This document shows positions 1-7,929 of a stretch of DNA of 64,000 bases, piece by piece. The notes under the pieces are model-generated. The model was given only the letters and a program-made list of their open reading frames with translations, did not search any database and had not been told where the DNA came from. Made by a program: the position numbers and the translations under genes. Source of the stretch: Nocardioides cynanchi (GTDB lineage Bacteria > Actinomycetota > Actinomycetes > Propionibacteriales > Nocardioidaceae); NCBI RefSeq assembly GCF_008761635.1, contig NZ_CP044344.1:1674001-1738000 (forward strand), given 5' to 3'. The stretch's first letter is position 1. Each line of letters starts with the position of its first letter.

Positions 1-94
1 GCAGGGAGCGCGCGAGCAGCGTCGTGGAGCGCACCGACGGGGTCGGGGTGTCGACGCCCTCGGCCAGGGCGGGTGCCTCCTCGGTCTGGCTCAT
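1..94 (-). CDS. Peptide-type ABC transporter permease, DppC-like (N-terminal fragment)
   Basis: Only the first 31 codons are inside the window; the gene continues past base 1. The ATG at 94 overlaps the TGA of the DppB-like permease by four bases (ATGA), the usual coupling of dppB to dppC. The visible residues (MSQTEEAPALAEG...) form a polar, acidic and proline-rich leader, as seen before the first membrane segment of DppC/OppC proteins. The identification rests on gene order rather than on conserved motifs, because none lies in the visible part. Confidence 0.65.
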   Translation of the reverse strand, partial: MSQTEEAPALAEGVDTPTPSVRSTTLLARSL

Positions 95-1062
95 AGTCGC
101 GTCCTCAGTCGGGGTGTGACCAGGATCGTGGCCACGTCGGCGAGCAGGTTCAAGGTGACGTAGACGGCCGCGATCAGCATCGCCAGCGCCTGGACGACGG
201 GGATGTCGTGGTTGCTCACCGCGTCGACCAGCGCGAGGCCGATGCCGGGGTAGTTGAACACCGACTCGACCACGACCACACCCCCGGCGAGGTAGGCCAG
301 GTTGATCGCGATCACCTGGAAGACCGGCCCGATCGCGTTCGGCAGCGCGTGCCGGATCAGCACCGTGCGCTCGGGCAGTCCCTTGAGCCGCGCCATCTCG
401 ACGTAGTCGCTCTCGAGCACCTCGATCATCGAGGCCCGCATGATCCGGGAGACGTACGGCGCCACCGCGATCACCAGCGTGGCAACCGGCATCACCAGCT
501 GGTTGGGGTAGTCCCAGGCGTGGGTGCCGGGCGGGACGGGACTCGTCGCCGGCAGCACGTGGAAGACGTTGGTCGACAGCAGGATCACCAGCAGCACCGC
601 CACCACGAACTCGGGCAGCGCCGCCAGCAGGAGCATCAGGTTGGAGGAGAGCGTGTCGAAGAGCTTCTCGCGGCGCAGGGCGGCGTAGGAGCCGATCGCG
701 ATCGAGATCGGCACCGAGATGACCGCCGCCAGCACCACGAGCACCAGCGAGTTCGCGATCCGGGTCCCGAGCACGGAGGAGACCGGCTGCGACGACGCCA
801 GCGACGTCCCGAGGTCACCGTGCAGCAGACCACCGAGCCACTGGAAGTACTGGCCGACCTTGGAGCTGTCGAGGTGGAGCTGCTTGTGGAGCGCGGCGAG
901 CCGGTCGGGCGTCGCGTCGCGGCCCAGGATCGCCCGCGCGGGGTCGCCGAGCAGCTGGGTCGAGGCGAAGACGATGACCGAGACCAGGAACAGCACCAGG
1001 AGGCCGAGGAGCACCCTTCGGATGATGAAACCGGCGATCCCTCCGCCACGCAGGAACTTCAT
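91..1062 (-). CDS. Peptide-type ABC transporter permease, DppB-like
   Basis: A 323-residue inner-membrane permease of the DppB/OppB family. It has the typical N-terminal membrane segment (FIIRRVLLGLLVLFLVSVIVF), the periplasmic LLGDPAR motif, five further hydrophobic segments and the cytoplasmic ATPase-contact (EAA) loop around MARLKGLPERTVLIRHALPNA. It starts 15 bases after the substrate-binding protein gene and overlaps the next permease, so the three form one operon. No ATPase gene is visible; it is presumably beyond base 1. Peptide-family permeases carry peptides, nickel, opines and other cationic small molecules, so the family alone does not give the substrate. The neighbouring carnitine-type catabolic operon suggests a quaternary amine or a precursor of one, which is inference. 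Confidence 0.9.
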   Translation of the reverse strand: MKFLRGGGIAGFIIRRVLLGLLVLFLVSVIVFASTQLLGDPARAILGRDATPDRLAALHKQLHLDSSKVGQYFQWLGGLLHGDLGTSLASSQPVSSVLGTRIANSLVLVVLAAVISVPISIAIGSYAALRREKLFDTLSSNLMLLLAALPEFVVAVLLVILLSTNVFHVLPATSPVPPGTHAWDYPNQLVMPVATLVIAVAPYVSRIMRASMIEVLESDYVEMARLKGLPERTVLIRHALPNAIGPVFQVIAINLAYLAGGVVVVESVFNYPGIGLALVDAVSNHDIPVVQALAMLIAAVYVTLNLLADVATILVTPRLRTRL

Positions 1063-1077
1063 CAGGCGGCGCCGGAC

Positions 1078-2721
1078 TCAGGCGAACCAGATGGTTCGGA
1101 ATCCGTGACCGAAGCCCGCCAGGTTCAAGGTCCCCTTGCTCGGCGAGAGCCCGGCGACCTTGGCTGAGTGACCGTCGATCAGGCTGTTGAAGTAGGGGAT
1201 GATGTAGCCGCCGGTGTCGTACTCCGCCTTCTGCATCTCGTGCTCGATCTCGATCCGCTTGGCGGAGTCGGTCTCGGCCAGGGCCTGCTTGTACAGGTCG
1301 CCGAAGTTCGAGCCCTCGCCCGACGAGGGCGGCCAGTGGGTCTCGTTGTAGGGCGAGTTGGGCAGCGAGCCCTGCTGCACCTGGTTGAGGTAGCCGCGCG
1401 TACCCCAGAAGTCCACGGAGAACGCCAGCTTCAGGTAGGCGTCGCCGTAGTAGTTGGGGTCGTTCTTCACGGTGATGTTCACGCCCGCGGCCTTGGCCTG
1501 CGAGGCGAAGACGCTGGCCAGCTCGACCATGCCGGACGCGCCGTTGGTGGTGTGCAGGTCGACGGTGAGGCCTTCCTTGCCCGCCGACTTCAGCAGCGAC
1601 TTGGCCTGCTCGATGTCCTGCTCGCGCTGCGGGAGGTCCTTGTTGTAGCCCTCGTCGAACGGCGAGTAGATGTCGTTGGCGACCTGCCCGTAGCCCGACC
1701 CGAGCTGCTCGAGGATCTGCTGGCGGTCGACGATCAGCCGCATCGCCTGGCGGACCTTCGGGTCGTTGAACGGCGCCATGTCGATCGCCATGCAGATCGG
1801 GATCCAGCCACCGGTCTGGGAGATCAGCGGCACGACACCCGACGACTTCACGGCGTTGACCTGGTTGGCGGGCAGGTCGGTCATCGCGTCGATCTGGCCA
1901 CCCTTGAGGGCGTTGATCTGCGCGGTGGAGTCGCTGAAGTCGATGATCGTCACGCTGTCGAAGTACGACTCGCGCCAGTAGCCGTCGTACCGCGTGTGAA
2001 CGCTCTGCTGGCCCGGGGTGAAGCTCTTCAGCTTGTAGGCGCCGGTGCCGATCTGGGTGGAGACGTCGCCCTTGAAGGCCTTATAGCCCACGGGCACGAT
2101 GCCGAAGGTGTAGCTGGCCAGCGTCTGCGGGATCGTCGAGTCGGCGGTGAGCAGCGGCAGCTGCACGGTGAGCTTGTCGATCTTCTTGACGTTCTTGATG
2201 TCCATCGTCGCGGTCGCGGCGAAGCCGGTCAGCCCGTTGGCCTGCGTGCCGATCCGCTGCAGCGAGTAGATGACGTCGTCGGCGGTCAGCGGCTTGCCGT
2301 TCTGGAACGTGATGCCGTCGCGCAGCTTGATCGTGTACTGCTTCGGGTTGTCCGCCGAGACGCTCTCGGCCAGGCCGGTGGTCTGCAGCTGGTAGTTGTC
2401 GTCGAACTCCAGCAGCGTCTCGAACGCCGAGACCAGGCGGGCCTGGTCGGGCTTGGTGACGATGTTCTGGCCGTCCATCATGTCCTTGGAGCCACCACCG
2501 GTGACACCGAGCTTGAAGTCGCCCCCCTTCTTGGGCGTGCCCGCGGCGGCCGTGTCCGTGCCGCCGGCCGGGGCCGGGGCGCTGCCGCCGCCGCACGCGG
2601 CCAGCGAGCTCGCCATGATGACGCCGCCCGCACCCATCAGGAGGTTGCGTCGCGAGAGGGGCAGCCAGAGGCCGTCCTGCCTCTCGACGACCTGCCAACG
2701 CTTGTCGTCTGTTCCGGTCAT
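1078..2721 (-). CDS. ABC transporter substrate-binding lipoprotein (SBP_bac_5 family), Tat-type signal
   Basis: A 547-residue extracytoplasmic solute-binding protein of the peptide/opine/nickel family. A twin-arginine motif (SRRNLL, residues 23-28) precedes a hydrophobic stretch and a lipobox (LAAC, 40-43), so it is probably folded in the cytoplasm, exported by Tat and lipid-anchored at Cys43. A Gly/Ala/Pro linker follows. The body has family hallmarks such as the KYTIKLRDGITFQNGKPLTADDV-type segment near residues 125-150. It is first in an operon with the DppB- and DppC-like permeases. The gene is divergent from the serine hydrolase and IclR unit, with a palindrome in the shared upstream region. 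By position it would deliver the substrate for the operon at 4967-11982. Confidence 0.9.
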   Translation of the reverse strand: MTGTDDKRWQVVERQDGLWLPLSRRNLLMGAGGVIMASSLAACGGGSAPAPAGGTDTAAAGTPKKGGDFKLGVTGGGSKDMMDGQNIVTKPDQARLVSAFETLLEFDDNYQLQTTGLAESVSADNPKQYTIKLRDGITFQNGKPLTADDVIYSLQRIGTQANGLTGFAATATMDIKNVKKIDKLTVQLPLLTADSTIPQTLASYTFGIVPVGYKAFKGDVSTQIGTGAYKLKSFTPGQQSVHTRYDGYWRESYFDSVTIIDFSDSTAQINALKGGQIDAMTDLPANQVNAVKSSGVVPLISQTGGWIPICMAIDMAPFNDPKVRQAMRLIVDRQQILEQLGSGYGQVANDIYSPFDEGYNKDLPQREQDIEQAKSLLKSAGKEGLTVDLHTTNGASGMVELASVFASQAKAAGVNITVKNDPNYYGDAYLKLAFSVDFWGTRGYLNQVQQGSLPNSPYNETHWPPSSGEGSNFGDLYKQALAETDSAKRIEIEHEMQKAEYDTGGYIIPYFNSLIDGHSAKVAGLSPSKGTLNLAGFGHGFRTIWFA

Positions 2722-2789
2722 CTGCGTGCCCCTATCGCTGGCCGGTCGCCCGCGGCGCCGCCGAAGATCGGCATCGCCCTGTTCCGAGT

Positions 2790-2804
2790 GTTCACATGAT
2801 GAAC
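2790..2804. promoter_or_regulatory. Palindromic operator candidate, divergent region
   Basis: GTTCACATGATGAAC is a perfect 5-5-5 inverted repeat (GTTCA, 5 bases, TGAAC), followed after a short gap by a further GGTTCAC half-site. It lies in the 170-bp gap between the divergent transporter operon and the serine hydrolase gene. The core TTCACATGATG recurs at 4908-4918 before the catabolic operon. IclR regulators bind palindromes of about this size, and an iclR gene lies between the two sites. Confidence 0.5.
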
Positions 2805-2891
2805 GTACGGTTCACTTGCGTGTCAAGGATCACGCGCATAAAAAGCGCGACAGCGGGTAATAGGGCTGAATTGCCCGGAAATGGGTGCGTC

Positions 2892-4013
2892 ATGAGCAAC
2901 AACGACGACCTCGAGGACCTCGACACCTTCCGCGAGCCGCAGCGTGGCTTCCACCACGTGGAGGTGCCGGCGCCGGCACCGCAGCCCTGGCCGGTCGAGC
3001 CCCGGCACCTGGCCGTCCGGTTCGCCGGCGCCGGCCGCGAGCTGGGTCTCGACGACTTCCTCACCTCCACCTCCGCCACGTCGTGCGTGGTCGTCGTGGA
3101 CGGCGTACTCGTCCACGAGTGGTACGCCGCCGGGGTCGGCCCGCAGGACCGGCTGCTGGGCAACTCCGCCACGAAGTCGGCGCTCGCGCTGCTCACCGGC
3201 ATCGCCGTGCGCGACGGGCTGCTCGAGCTCGGGTCACGAGTCGCCGACCACGTCCCCGAGCTCCGCCGTGGCGGCTACGCGGACGTGACGTTGCGGCACC
3301 TGCTGACGATGACCACCGGCGTCGGCTGGGTCGAGGACTACCACGACCCCGACAGCGAGGCGTCGCGGATGATCGCCCGCTGGCGCGCCGGTGCCGGCGG
3401 GATCCGCGAACAACTGGCGAGTATCCCGGCGGGCGACGAGCCCGGAACGCGCTACGCCTACTGCAGTCCGGACTCGATGGTGCTCGACTGGGTCCGCGAG
3501 CGGGCCACCGGCCAGTCGTTCCCGGACGCGCTTGCCGAGGTGTGGTCGGTCGTCGGCGCCGAGCAGCCGGGCGTGGTCGGCCTGGACGGGCCGGTCGAGG
3601 GCGGCGGTGTGGCCATGGCGGCCGCCGCGCTGGCCGCCTCGGCCCGCGACTGGGCGAGGATCGGCTGGCTGCAGGTGGACGGCAGCTGGGCCGGCAGCCC
3701 TGTGGTCGACCCGGCCTGGGTGGCGGCGAGCAGCCGCCCGGAGCTCTCCTTCCTGGCACCCGGTCGGCTGCCGAGCACGATCACGACCCATGCCGGGTTC
3801 GGCTACCACTGGTGGCCGCTGGACGCCGACGGGACCCGGGTGATGGCCGACGGCATGCGCGGCCAGTTCGTGTACGTCGACCGGCCCCGTCGTACCGTCG
3901 TCGTGAAGACCTCGGCGTGGCCCTACGCCGATGCCTGGTGGGACCGCCAGTGCCGCGACCTGTCCTACCTCGCGCTGCCCGCGATCGCCGAGGCCGCGGT
4001 CGTGGGCTCATGA
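2892..4013 (+). CDS. Serine hydrolase, beta-lactamase/penicillin-binding fold
   Basis: A 373-residue cytoplasmic protein (no signal peptide) of the beta-lactamase-related family that also contains EstB esterases and 6-aminohexanoate-dimer hydrolase. The nucleophile motif SxxK is SATK at 92-95, the second motif is Tyr190-Cys-Ser (in place of Tyr-x-Asn), and a His-Ala-Gly occurs near residue 305 in the position of the KTG box. An upstream in-frame ATG at 2796 would place the operator inside the gene, so ATG 2892 was chosen. It probably hydrolyses an ester or amide. In the Pseudomonas aeruginosa carnitine operon an unrelated hydrolase (HocS) releases carnitine from short acylcarnitines; an analogous role is possible here but unproven. 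Confidence 0.85.
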   Translation: MSNNDDLEDLDTFREPQRGFHHVEVPAPAPQPWPVEPRHLAVRFAGAGRELGLDDFLTSTSATSCVVVVDGVLVHEWYAAGVGPQDRLLGNSATKSALALLTGIAVRDGLLELGSRVADHVPELRRGGYADVTLRHLLTMTTGVGWVEDYHDPDSEASRMIARWRAGAGGIREQLASIPAGDEPGTRYAYCSPDSMVLDWVRERATGQSFPDALAEVWSVVGAEQPGVVGLDGPVEGGGVAMAAAALAASARDWARIGWLQVDGSWAGSPVVDPAWVAASSRPELSFLAPGRLPSTITTHAGFGYHWWPLDADGTRVMADGMRGQFVYVDRPRRTVVVKTSAWPYADAWWDRQCRDLSYLALPAIAEAAVVGS

Positions 4014-4069
4014 CGGCCCGGCCCCGGCGGGCCCTGCGCGCCGACGACGCCCCATGCCACCATGACCCC

Positions 4070-4864
4070 GTGGCCACCACTACGGACACCGGCGTGGACG
4101 ACTCGGACGTCGAGCCTCCGGCGCGTGTGCAGTCCGTGGACCGCGCCCTGCGACTGCTGGAGGTCGTGGCCGCCACGGCTCCCCGCGGCGAGACCGTGAC
4201 CACCCTCGCCACCCGGTGCGAGATCAACCGGGCCACGGCGTGGCGGCTGCTGGGCACCCTCGAGGCCCGCGGCCTCGTCGAGCGCGACCCGAGCACCAAC
4301 CGCTACCGGATCGGCCTGGCCATGATCCGGATGTCCGCGTCGGCAGGCTACGACGGGCTCGTCCGCCGGACCCGGCACGTGCTCGAACGGGTCTCGGAGC
4401 AGACCGGGGAGACCGCCGACCTCGCGGTGGCGGGCCGGCACGGCGTGACCTACGTCGGCGAGGTGGCGCCGCCGTCGGTGATGGCGATCAACTGGGTGGC
4501 CCGCGAGGTGCCCCTGCACGCCACGTCGACCGGGAAGGCCTTCCTGGCCTGGCTCCCAGCGGAGGAGGCCCGGGGCCTGCTCGACCTGCCGCTCCCCCGG
4601 TTCACCGACACCACCGTGACCGACCCCGACGTCCTGATGGCCGATCTCGCCGGCATCCGCGAGCGCGGCTACGCCGAGTGTTCCGGGGAGCTGGAGCCGA
4701 CCCTGTACGGCGTGTCCGCGCCGATCCTGAACCTGGACGGGCGACCGCTGGGCGTCTTCAGCATCTGGGGGCCGGTCAGCCGGGTCCCCACCGCCCGCTT
4801 CGCCGAGCTGGGGCCGGTGGCCGTGCAGGCCGCCGAGGAGGTCCGGGACGCGCTGCTGGGCTGA
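4070..4864 (+). CDS. IclR-family transcriptional regulator
   Basis: A 264-residue regulator with an N-terminal winged helix-turn-helix (about residues 20-80: QSVDRALRLLEVVAAT, then TLATRCEINRATAWRLLGTLEARGLVERD) and the C-terminal GAF-like effector domain (TGETADLAV, HATSTGKAFLAWL, ISAP-type signature as VSAPILN). GTG 4070 gives the usual family length. An in-frame ATG at 4010 overlaps the previous stop, but it would place a GC-rich hairpin (arms 4015-4020 and 4028-4033) inside the coding region and add an unconserved tail. It lies between two related palindromes and most likely controls both the transporter and the catabolic operon. IclR proteins may repress or activate; the sequence does not say which. 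Effector unknown. Confidence 0.85.
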   Translation: MATTTDTGVDDSDVEPPARVQSVDRALRLLEVVAATAPRGETVTTLATRCEINRATAWRLLGTLEARGLVERDPSTNRYRIGLAMIRMSASAGYDGLVRRTRHVLERVSEQTGETADLAVAGRHGVTYVGEVAPPSVMAINWVAREVPLHATSTGKAFLAWLPAEEARGLLDLPLPRFTDTTVTDPDVLMADLAGIRERGYAECSGELEPTLYGVSAPILNLDGRPLGVFSIWGPVSRVPTARFAELGPVAVQAAEEVRDALLG

Positions 4865-4877
4865 CCCGCGCGGGCTC

Positions 4878-4946
4878 TTGACAGGGAGCCGGACGAGGAA
4901 GACCGTTTCACATGATGCGACGACCGTTCGCATCGTGCGACGAACG
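4878..4946 (+). promoter_or_regulatory. Promoter and tandem operator region of the catabolic operon
   Basis: A consensus -35 (TTGACA, 4878-4883) is followed about 20 bases later by two related elements: one starting GTTTCACATGATGCGACGA at 4905 and one reading GTTCGCATCGTGCGACGAAC at 4926-4945. The second contains the inverted repeat CGTTCG/CGAACG (4925-4930 and 4941-4946). The -10 is weak and would overlap the first element, a geometry suited to regulation by the adjacent IclR protein. The downstream ATG at 4967 has an AGGAG ribosome site at 4956-4960. Confidence 0.5.
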
Positions 4947-4966
4947 TCTCGACTCAGGAGCACCCC

Positions 4967-5902
4967 ATGGCGGCACGCAAGGTCATCATCACCTGCGCGG
5001 TGACCGGATCGGCACACACGCCGACCATGTCCCCCCACCTCCCCTACACGGTCGAGGACGTCGTGGCGCAGTCCGTGGCGGCCGTCGAGGCCGGCGCGGC
5101 GATCATCCACCTCCACGCCCGCGACCCGCGCGACGGCAGCCCGACCGCGGACCCCGCCGTGTTCCTGGACTACCTCAAGGGCATCAAGGACTCCACCGAC
5201 GCGGTCGTCTCGATCACCTCCGGCGGTGGCACCGGGATGTCGGTCGAGGACCGTCTCCGCGTGATCTACCAGACCCGCCCGGAGCTGTGCACGCTCAACC
5301 TCGGGACCTTCAACTACGGCAGCTTCCCGATGATCCCGAAGTACGCCGGGTCCTGGAAGTTCGAGTGGGAGGAGCCCTATCTCGAGAGCACCCGGGTCGA
5401 GCCGTTCGTCAGCACGTTCGCCGACATCGAGCACATGCTCACCGACGTCCGCCGGCAGACCGGCTCGCGCTTCGAGTACGAGGCCTACGACATCGGCCAT
5501 CTCTACACGCTGGCCTACTACCTCGAGGCCGGGCTCGTCGAGCCGCCGATCTTCCTGCAGACGATCATGGGCGTGATGGGCGGGATCGGGGCCACGGTCG
5601 AACACCTCGCCCACATGAGGTCGACCGCCGACCGGCTCCTGGGTGACGCCTACGAGTGGTCCGTGCTCGGCGCCGGCCGCCACCAGTTCGAGATGATCAC
5701 GGCCTCGGCGGTGATGGGGTCCCACGTGCGGGTCGGGCTCGAGGACGGGCTGTTCATCGGGCGCGGTGAGCTCGCCGAGTCCAACGCCCAGCAGGTCGCC
5801 AAGATCCGCAGGATCCTCACCGAGCTCTCGATCGAGGTCGCGACCCCGGAGGAAGCGCGGGCCATCCTCGGGCTCAAGGGCCTCGACCAGGTCGGCTGGT
5901 GA
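4967..5902 (+). CDS. cdhC: BKACE family beta-keto acid cleavage enzyme (putative 3-dehydrocarnitine cleavage enzyme)
   Basis: A 311-residue member of the beta-keto acid cleavage enzyme family (DUF849/PF05853). These zinc TIM-barrel enzymes condense a beta-keto acid with acetyl-CoA, giving acetoacetate and a shortened acyl-CoA. The metal-binding HLHAR motif is at 48-52, the glycine-rich SITSGGGTGM segment at about 84-93, and TIMGVMGGIGAT is conserved. With 3-dehydrocarnitine as substrate the products are betainyl-CoA and acetoacetate. It is the first gene of the operon and overlaps the carnitine dehydrogenase start (GTGA), the same partnership as in the P. aeruginosa cdhC-cdhA-cdhB operon. BKACE members differ widely in substrate, so the assignment depends on context. 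Confidence 0.8.
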   Translation: MAARKVIITCAVTGSAHTPTMSPHLPYTVEDVVAQSVAAVEAGAAIIHLHARDPRDGSPTADPAVFLDYLKGIKDSTDAVVSITSGGGTGMSVEDRLRVIYQTRPELCTLNLGTFNYGSFPMIPKYAGSWKFEWEEPYLESTRVEPFVSTFADIEHMLTDVRRQTGSRFEYEAYDIGHLYTLAYYLEAGLVEPPIFLQTIMGVMGGIGATVEHLAHMRSTADRLLGDAYEWSVLGAGRHQFEMITASAVMGSHVRVGLEDGLFIGRGELAESNAQQVAKIRRILTELSIEVATPEEARAILGLKGLDQVGW

Positions 5903-6867
5903 GCCCAGCCGGAGCACGACCGGCACCGGACGCCGTACGCACCGTCACCGTCATCGGCACCGGAGTCATCGGGGGCGGCTGGGCCGCCCACTTCCTGCGC
6001 CGGGGGTACGACGTCGTCGCCTGGGACCCGGGACCCGGCGCGGAGGCCCGCCTGTCCGGACTGCTCGACACGGCGTGGCCGTCGCTGGAACGCCTCGGCC
6101 TGGCGCCGGGAGCCGACCGCGCCCGGCTGCGGTGGGCCGACACCCTCGCGGAAGCGCTGGCCGACACCGACTTCGTGCAGGAGTCGTCGCCGGAGGTGCT
6201 GGAGAAGAAGGTCGCCCTGCTCGCCGAGATCGACCGGCTGACCGACCCGGACGTCGTGGTCGCGTCGAGCACCTCGGGCCTGCTGATGACCGACATGGCG
6301 GTGGACTGCGTGCACCCCGGTCGGTTCCTGGTCGGCCACCCGTTCAACCCGCCCTACCTGATCCCGCTGGTCGAGGTGGTCGGCGGGCGGAAGACCGACG
6401 CGGACGCCGTGGCCTGGGCCGACGAGTTCTACACCGCGGCCGGCAAGACCGCGCTGACCATGGAGCAGGAGGTGCCCGGCTTCGTCGGCAACCGGCTCCA
6501 GGAGGCGCTGTGGCGCGAGGCCCTGCACATGGTCGACTCCGGCCAGGCGACGGTCCAGCAGATCGACGACTCGATCGTCCACGGGCCGGGCCTGCGCTGG
6601 GCGATCATGGGGCCGATGCTGACCTTCCACCTCGCCGGGGGCCAGGGCGGGATGGCGCACATGCTCGACCACTTCGGTCCCGCGCTGCTCGAGCCCTGGA
6701 CGCGGCTCGAGGCTCCGGTCCTGACTCCCGACCTGCGCGACCGCGTGGTCGCAGGGGCGGTGGCGCAGGCCGGTGACCGCACGGTGTCCGAGCTGGAGCG
6801 GAGGCGCGACGCGTTCCTGGTCGACCTGCTGCTGCTTCTCGAGCGACACCGTGGTGACGATGCCTGA
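5899..6867 (+). CDS. cdhA: L-carnitine 3-dehydrogenase (3-hydroxyacyl-CoA dehydrogenase fold)
   Basis: A 322-residue NAD-dependent dehydrogenase. The Rossmann motif is GTGVIGGGW (residues 20-28). The substrate-binding region reads VGHPFNPPYLIPLVEVVGG, characteristic of carnitine dehydrogenases and distinct from the HFFNP of FadB-type enzymes; its His-Glu pair is the expected catalytic dyad. Length matches single-domain carnitine dehydrogenases. Reaction: L-carnitine + NAD+ to 3-dehydrocarnitine, the substrate of the upstream BKACE. GTG 5899 overlaps the previous stop, and the 3' end overlaps the first thioesterase. In many bacteria this enzyme carries a fused C-terminal thioesterase; here that domain is encoded separately and twice. 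Confidence 0.82.
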   Translation: MSPAGARPAPDAVRTVTVIGTGVIGGGWAAHFLRRGYDVVAWDPGPGAEARLSGLLDTAWPSLERLGLAPGADRARLRWADTLAEALADTDFVQESSPEVLEKKVALLAEIDRLTDPDVVVASSTSGLLMTDMAVDCVHPGRFLVGHPFNPPYLIPLVEVVGGRKTDADAVAWADEFYTAAGKTALTMEQEVPGFVGNRLQEALWREALHMVDSGQATVQQIDDSIVHGPGLRWAIMGPMLTFHLAGGQGGMAHMLDHFGPALLEPWTRLEAPVLTPDLRDRVVAGAVAQAGDRTVSELERRRDAFLVDLLLLLERHRGDDA

Positions 6868-7348
6868 GAGCGGCCCCGCCGCCGGCCCGCCGTTCACCGC
6901 CTACCGACAGCCGGTCCGCGCCGAGTGGCTCGACTACAACGGCCACCTGAACGACGCCAGCTACGCGGTCGTGCTCAGCGCCGCGCACGAGCTGGTGCTG
7001 GAGAGTCTCGGCCTCAGCGCCGACTACCGGTCCAGCCACCGGGCGTCGATGTTCACCGTCGAGACCCACCTGCGCTTCCTCGCCGAGGTCGCCTCCGAGC
7101 AGGTGCTGACCGCGGCGACGATCCTGGTGGAAGCGGACCGCAAGCGGTTGCGCCTGCACACCGAGCTGTCCGCGGACGGGCAGCTCGCAGCCACCGGGGA
7201 GAGCCTGTACCTGCACGTCGACACCGTCGCGGGGCGCACGGCCCCGATCCCCGACGACCGCTATGCCCGGGTCGAGGCGATGCTCGAAGCGCACGCCGGG
7301 CTCCCGCGCCCGGCGCACCTCGGGCTCGGCGTCGGGTCCCGGCCGTGA
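6860..7348 (+). CDS. cdhB: Hot-dog thioesterase 1 (carnitine-pathway type)
   Basis: A 162-residue 4-hydroxybenzoyl-CoA-type thioesterase. It has the signature EWLDYNGHLNDASYAVVLSAAHE near residues 18-40, where Asp-Tyr-Asn-Gly-His is the family's active-site region, and a conserved end (LYLHVDTVAGRTAPIP). This sequence type is the one found fused to, or next to, L-carnitine dehydrogenase, where it hydrolyses betainyl-CoA to glycine betaine. ATG 6860 overlaps the dehydrogenase stop by eight bases; in-frame GTGs at 6851 and 6854 are alternatives. A second copy follows directly. One may act on betainyl-CoA and the other on carnitinyl-CoA, but the sequence does not show which is which. Confidence 0.78.
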   Translation: MPESGPAAGPPFTAYRQPVRAEWLDYNGHLNDASYAVVLSAAHELVLESLGLSADYRSSHRASMFTVETHLRFLAEVASEQVLTAATILVEADRKRLRLHTELSADGQLAATGESLYLHVDTVAGRTAPIPDDRYARVEAMLEAHAGLPRPAHLGLGVGSRP

Positions 7349-7920
7349 CCGAGCCGACCGGTCGCCGGGTCACCACGCCGTACGAGGGACGCCCCGCAGT
7401 CTGGGACGACGCGGCACCGATCGAGGCGCCTCTGCGGCTGCACCGCACGACCGCTCCCCCGGAGTGGATGGACTACAACGACCACATGAGCGAGTCGTGC
7501 TTCCTGCTCGCCTTCGGTGACAGCGCCGACGCCTTCTTCCGGTTCCTCGGGATCGACGAGGCCTACCGGGCGGGCGGACACTCGCTCTACACCTCACAGA
7601 CCCACCTGCACCACCGGCACGAGGTCTCACTCGGCGAGCCCCTGGCGATGACCGTGCAGCTGCTCGACCACGACCGGCGTCGGCTGCATGTCTTCCACGA
7701 GATGCGCGACGGCGAGACCGGCCTGGTGCTCGCCGAGGCCGAGCAGCTCCTGGTGCACGTCGACACCGCGGCTGGGCGCTCCACCGACCTGCCGCCGGAG
7801 CTGCTCCGGCGGCTCGACAGGATCGCCGAGGCGCACGGGGTCCTGCCCCGACCCGACGTGGTGGGCAGACCGATGGGCATCCGGCGTACGACCAACGACG
7901 ACCCGGCACAGCAACGATAG
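7345..7920 (+). CDS. Hot-dog thioesterase 2 (carnitine-pathway type)
   Basis: A 191-residue paralogue of the preceding thioesterase, with about 40 extra N-terminal residues. It has the same landmarks: EWMDYNDHMSESCFLLAFGD (note Asp-His where copy 1 has Gly-His), GGHSLYTSQTHLHHRHEV, LLVHVDTAAGRSTDLP and a LPRPDVVGRPMGI tail. It resembles the C-terminal domain of fused carnitine dehydrogenase-thioesterase proteins. GTG 7345 overlaps the stop of copy 1 (GTGA), so the two are translationally coupled. Either betainyl-CoA or carnitinyl-CoA could be its substrate; divergence at the active-site loop hints at different preferences. Confidence 0.78.
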   Translation: MTEPTGRRVTTPYEGRPAVWDDAAPIEAPLRLHRTTAPPEWMDYNDHMSESCFLLAFGDSADAFFRFLGIDEAYRAGGHSLYTSQTHLHHRHEVSLGEPLAMTVQLLDHDRRRLHVFHEMRDGETGLVLAEAEQLLVHVDTAAGRSTDLPPELLRRLDRIAEAHGVLPRPDVVGRPMGIRRTTNDDPAQQR

Positions 7921-7929
7921 GGAGCGGTC

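Noticed and set aside
2796-2891. Earlier start of the serine hydrolase at ATG 2796
   Set aside because: It would put the palindromic operator inside the coding region and adds a tail unlike the family; ATG 2892 gives the normal N terminus.
4010-4069. Start of the IclR gene at ATG 4010 overlapping the previous stop
   Set aside because: Not excluded, but it adds 20 Arg/Pro-rich residues, covers a hairpin (4015-4033) and lengthens the protein beyond the usual size; GTG 4070 preferred.
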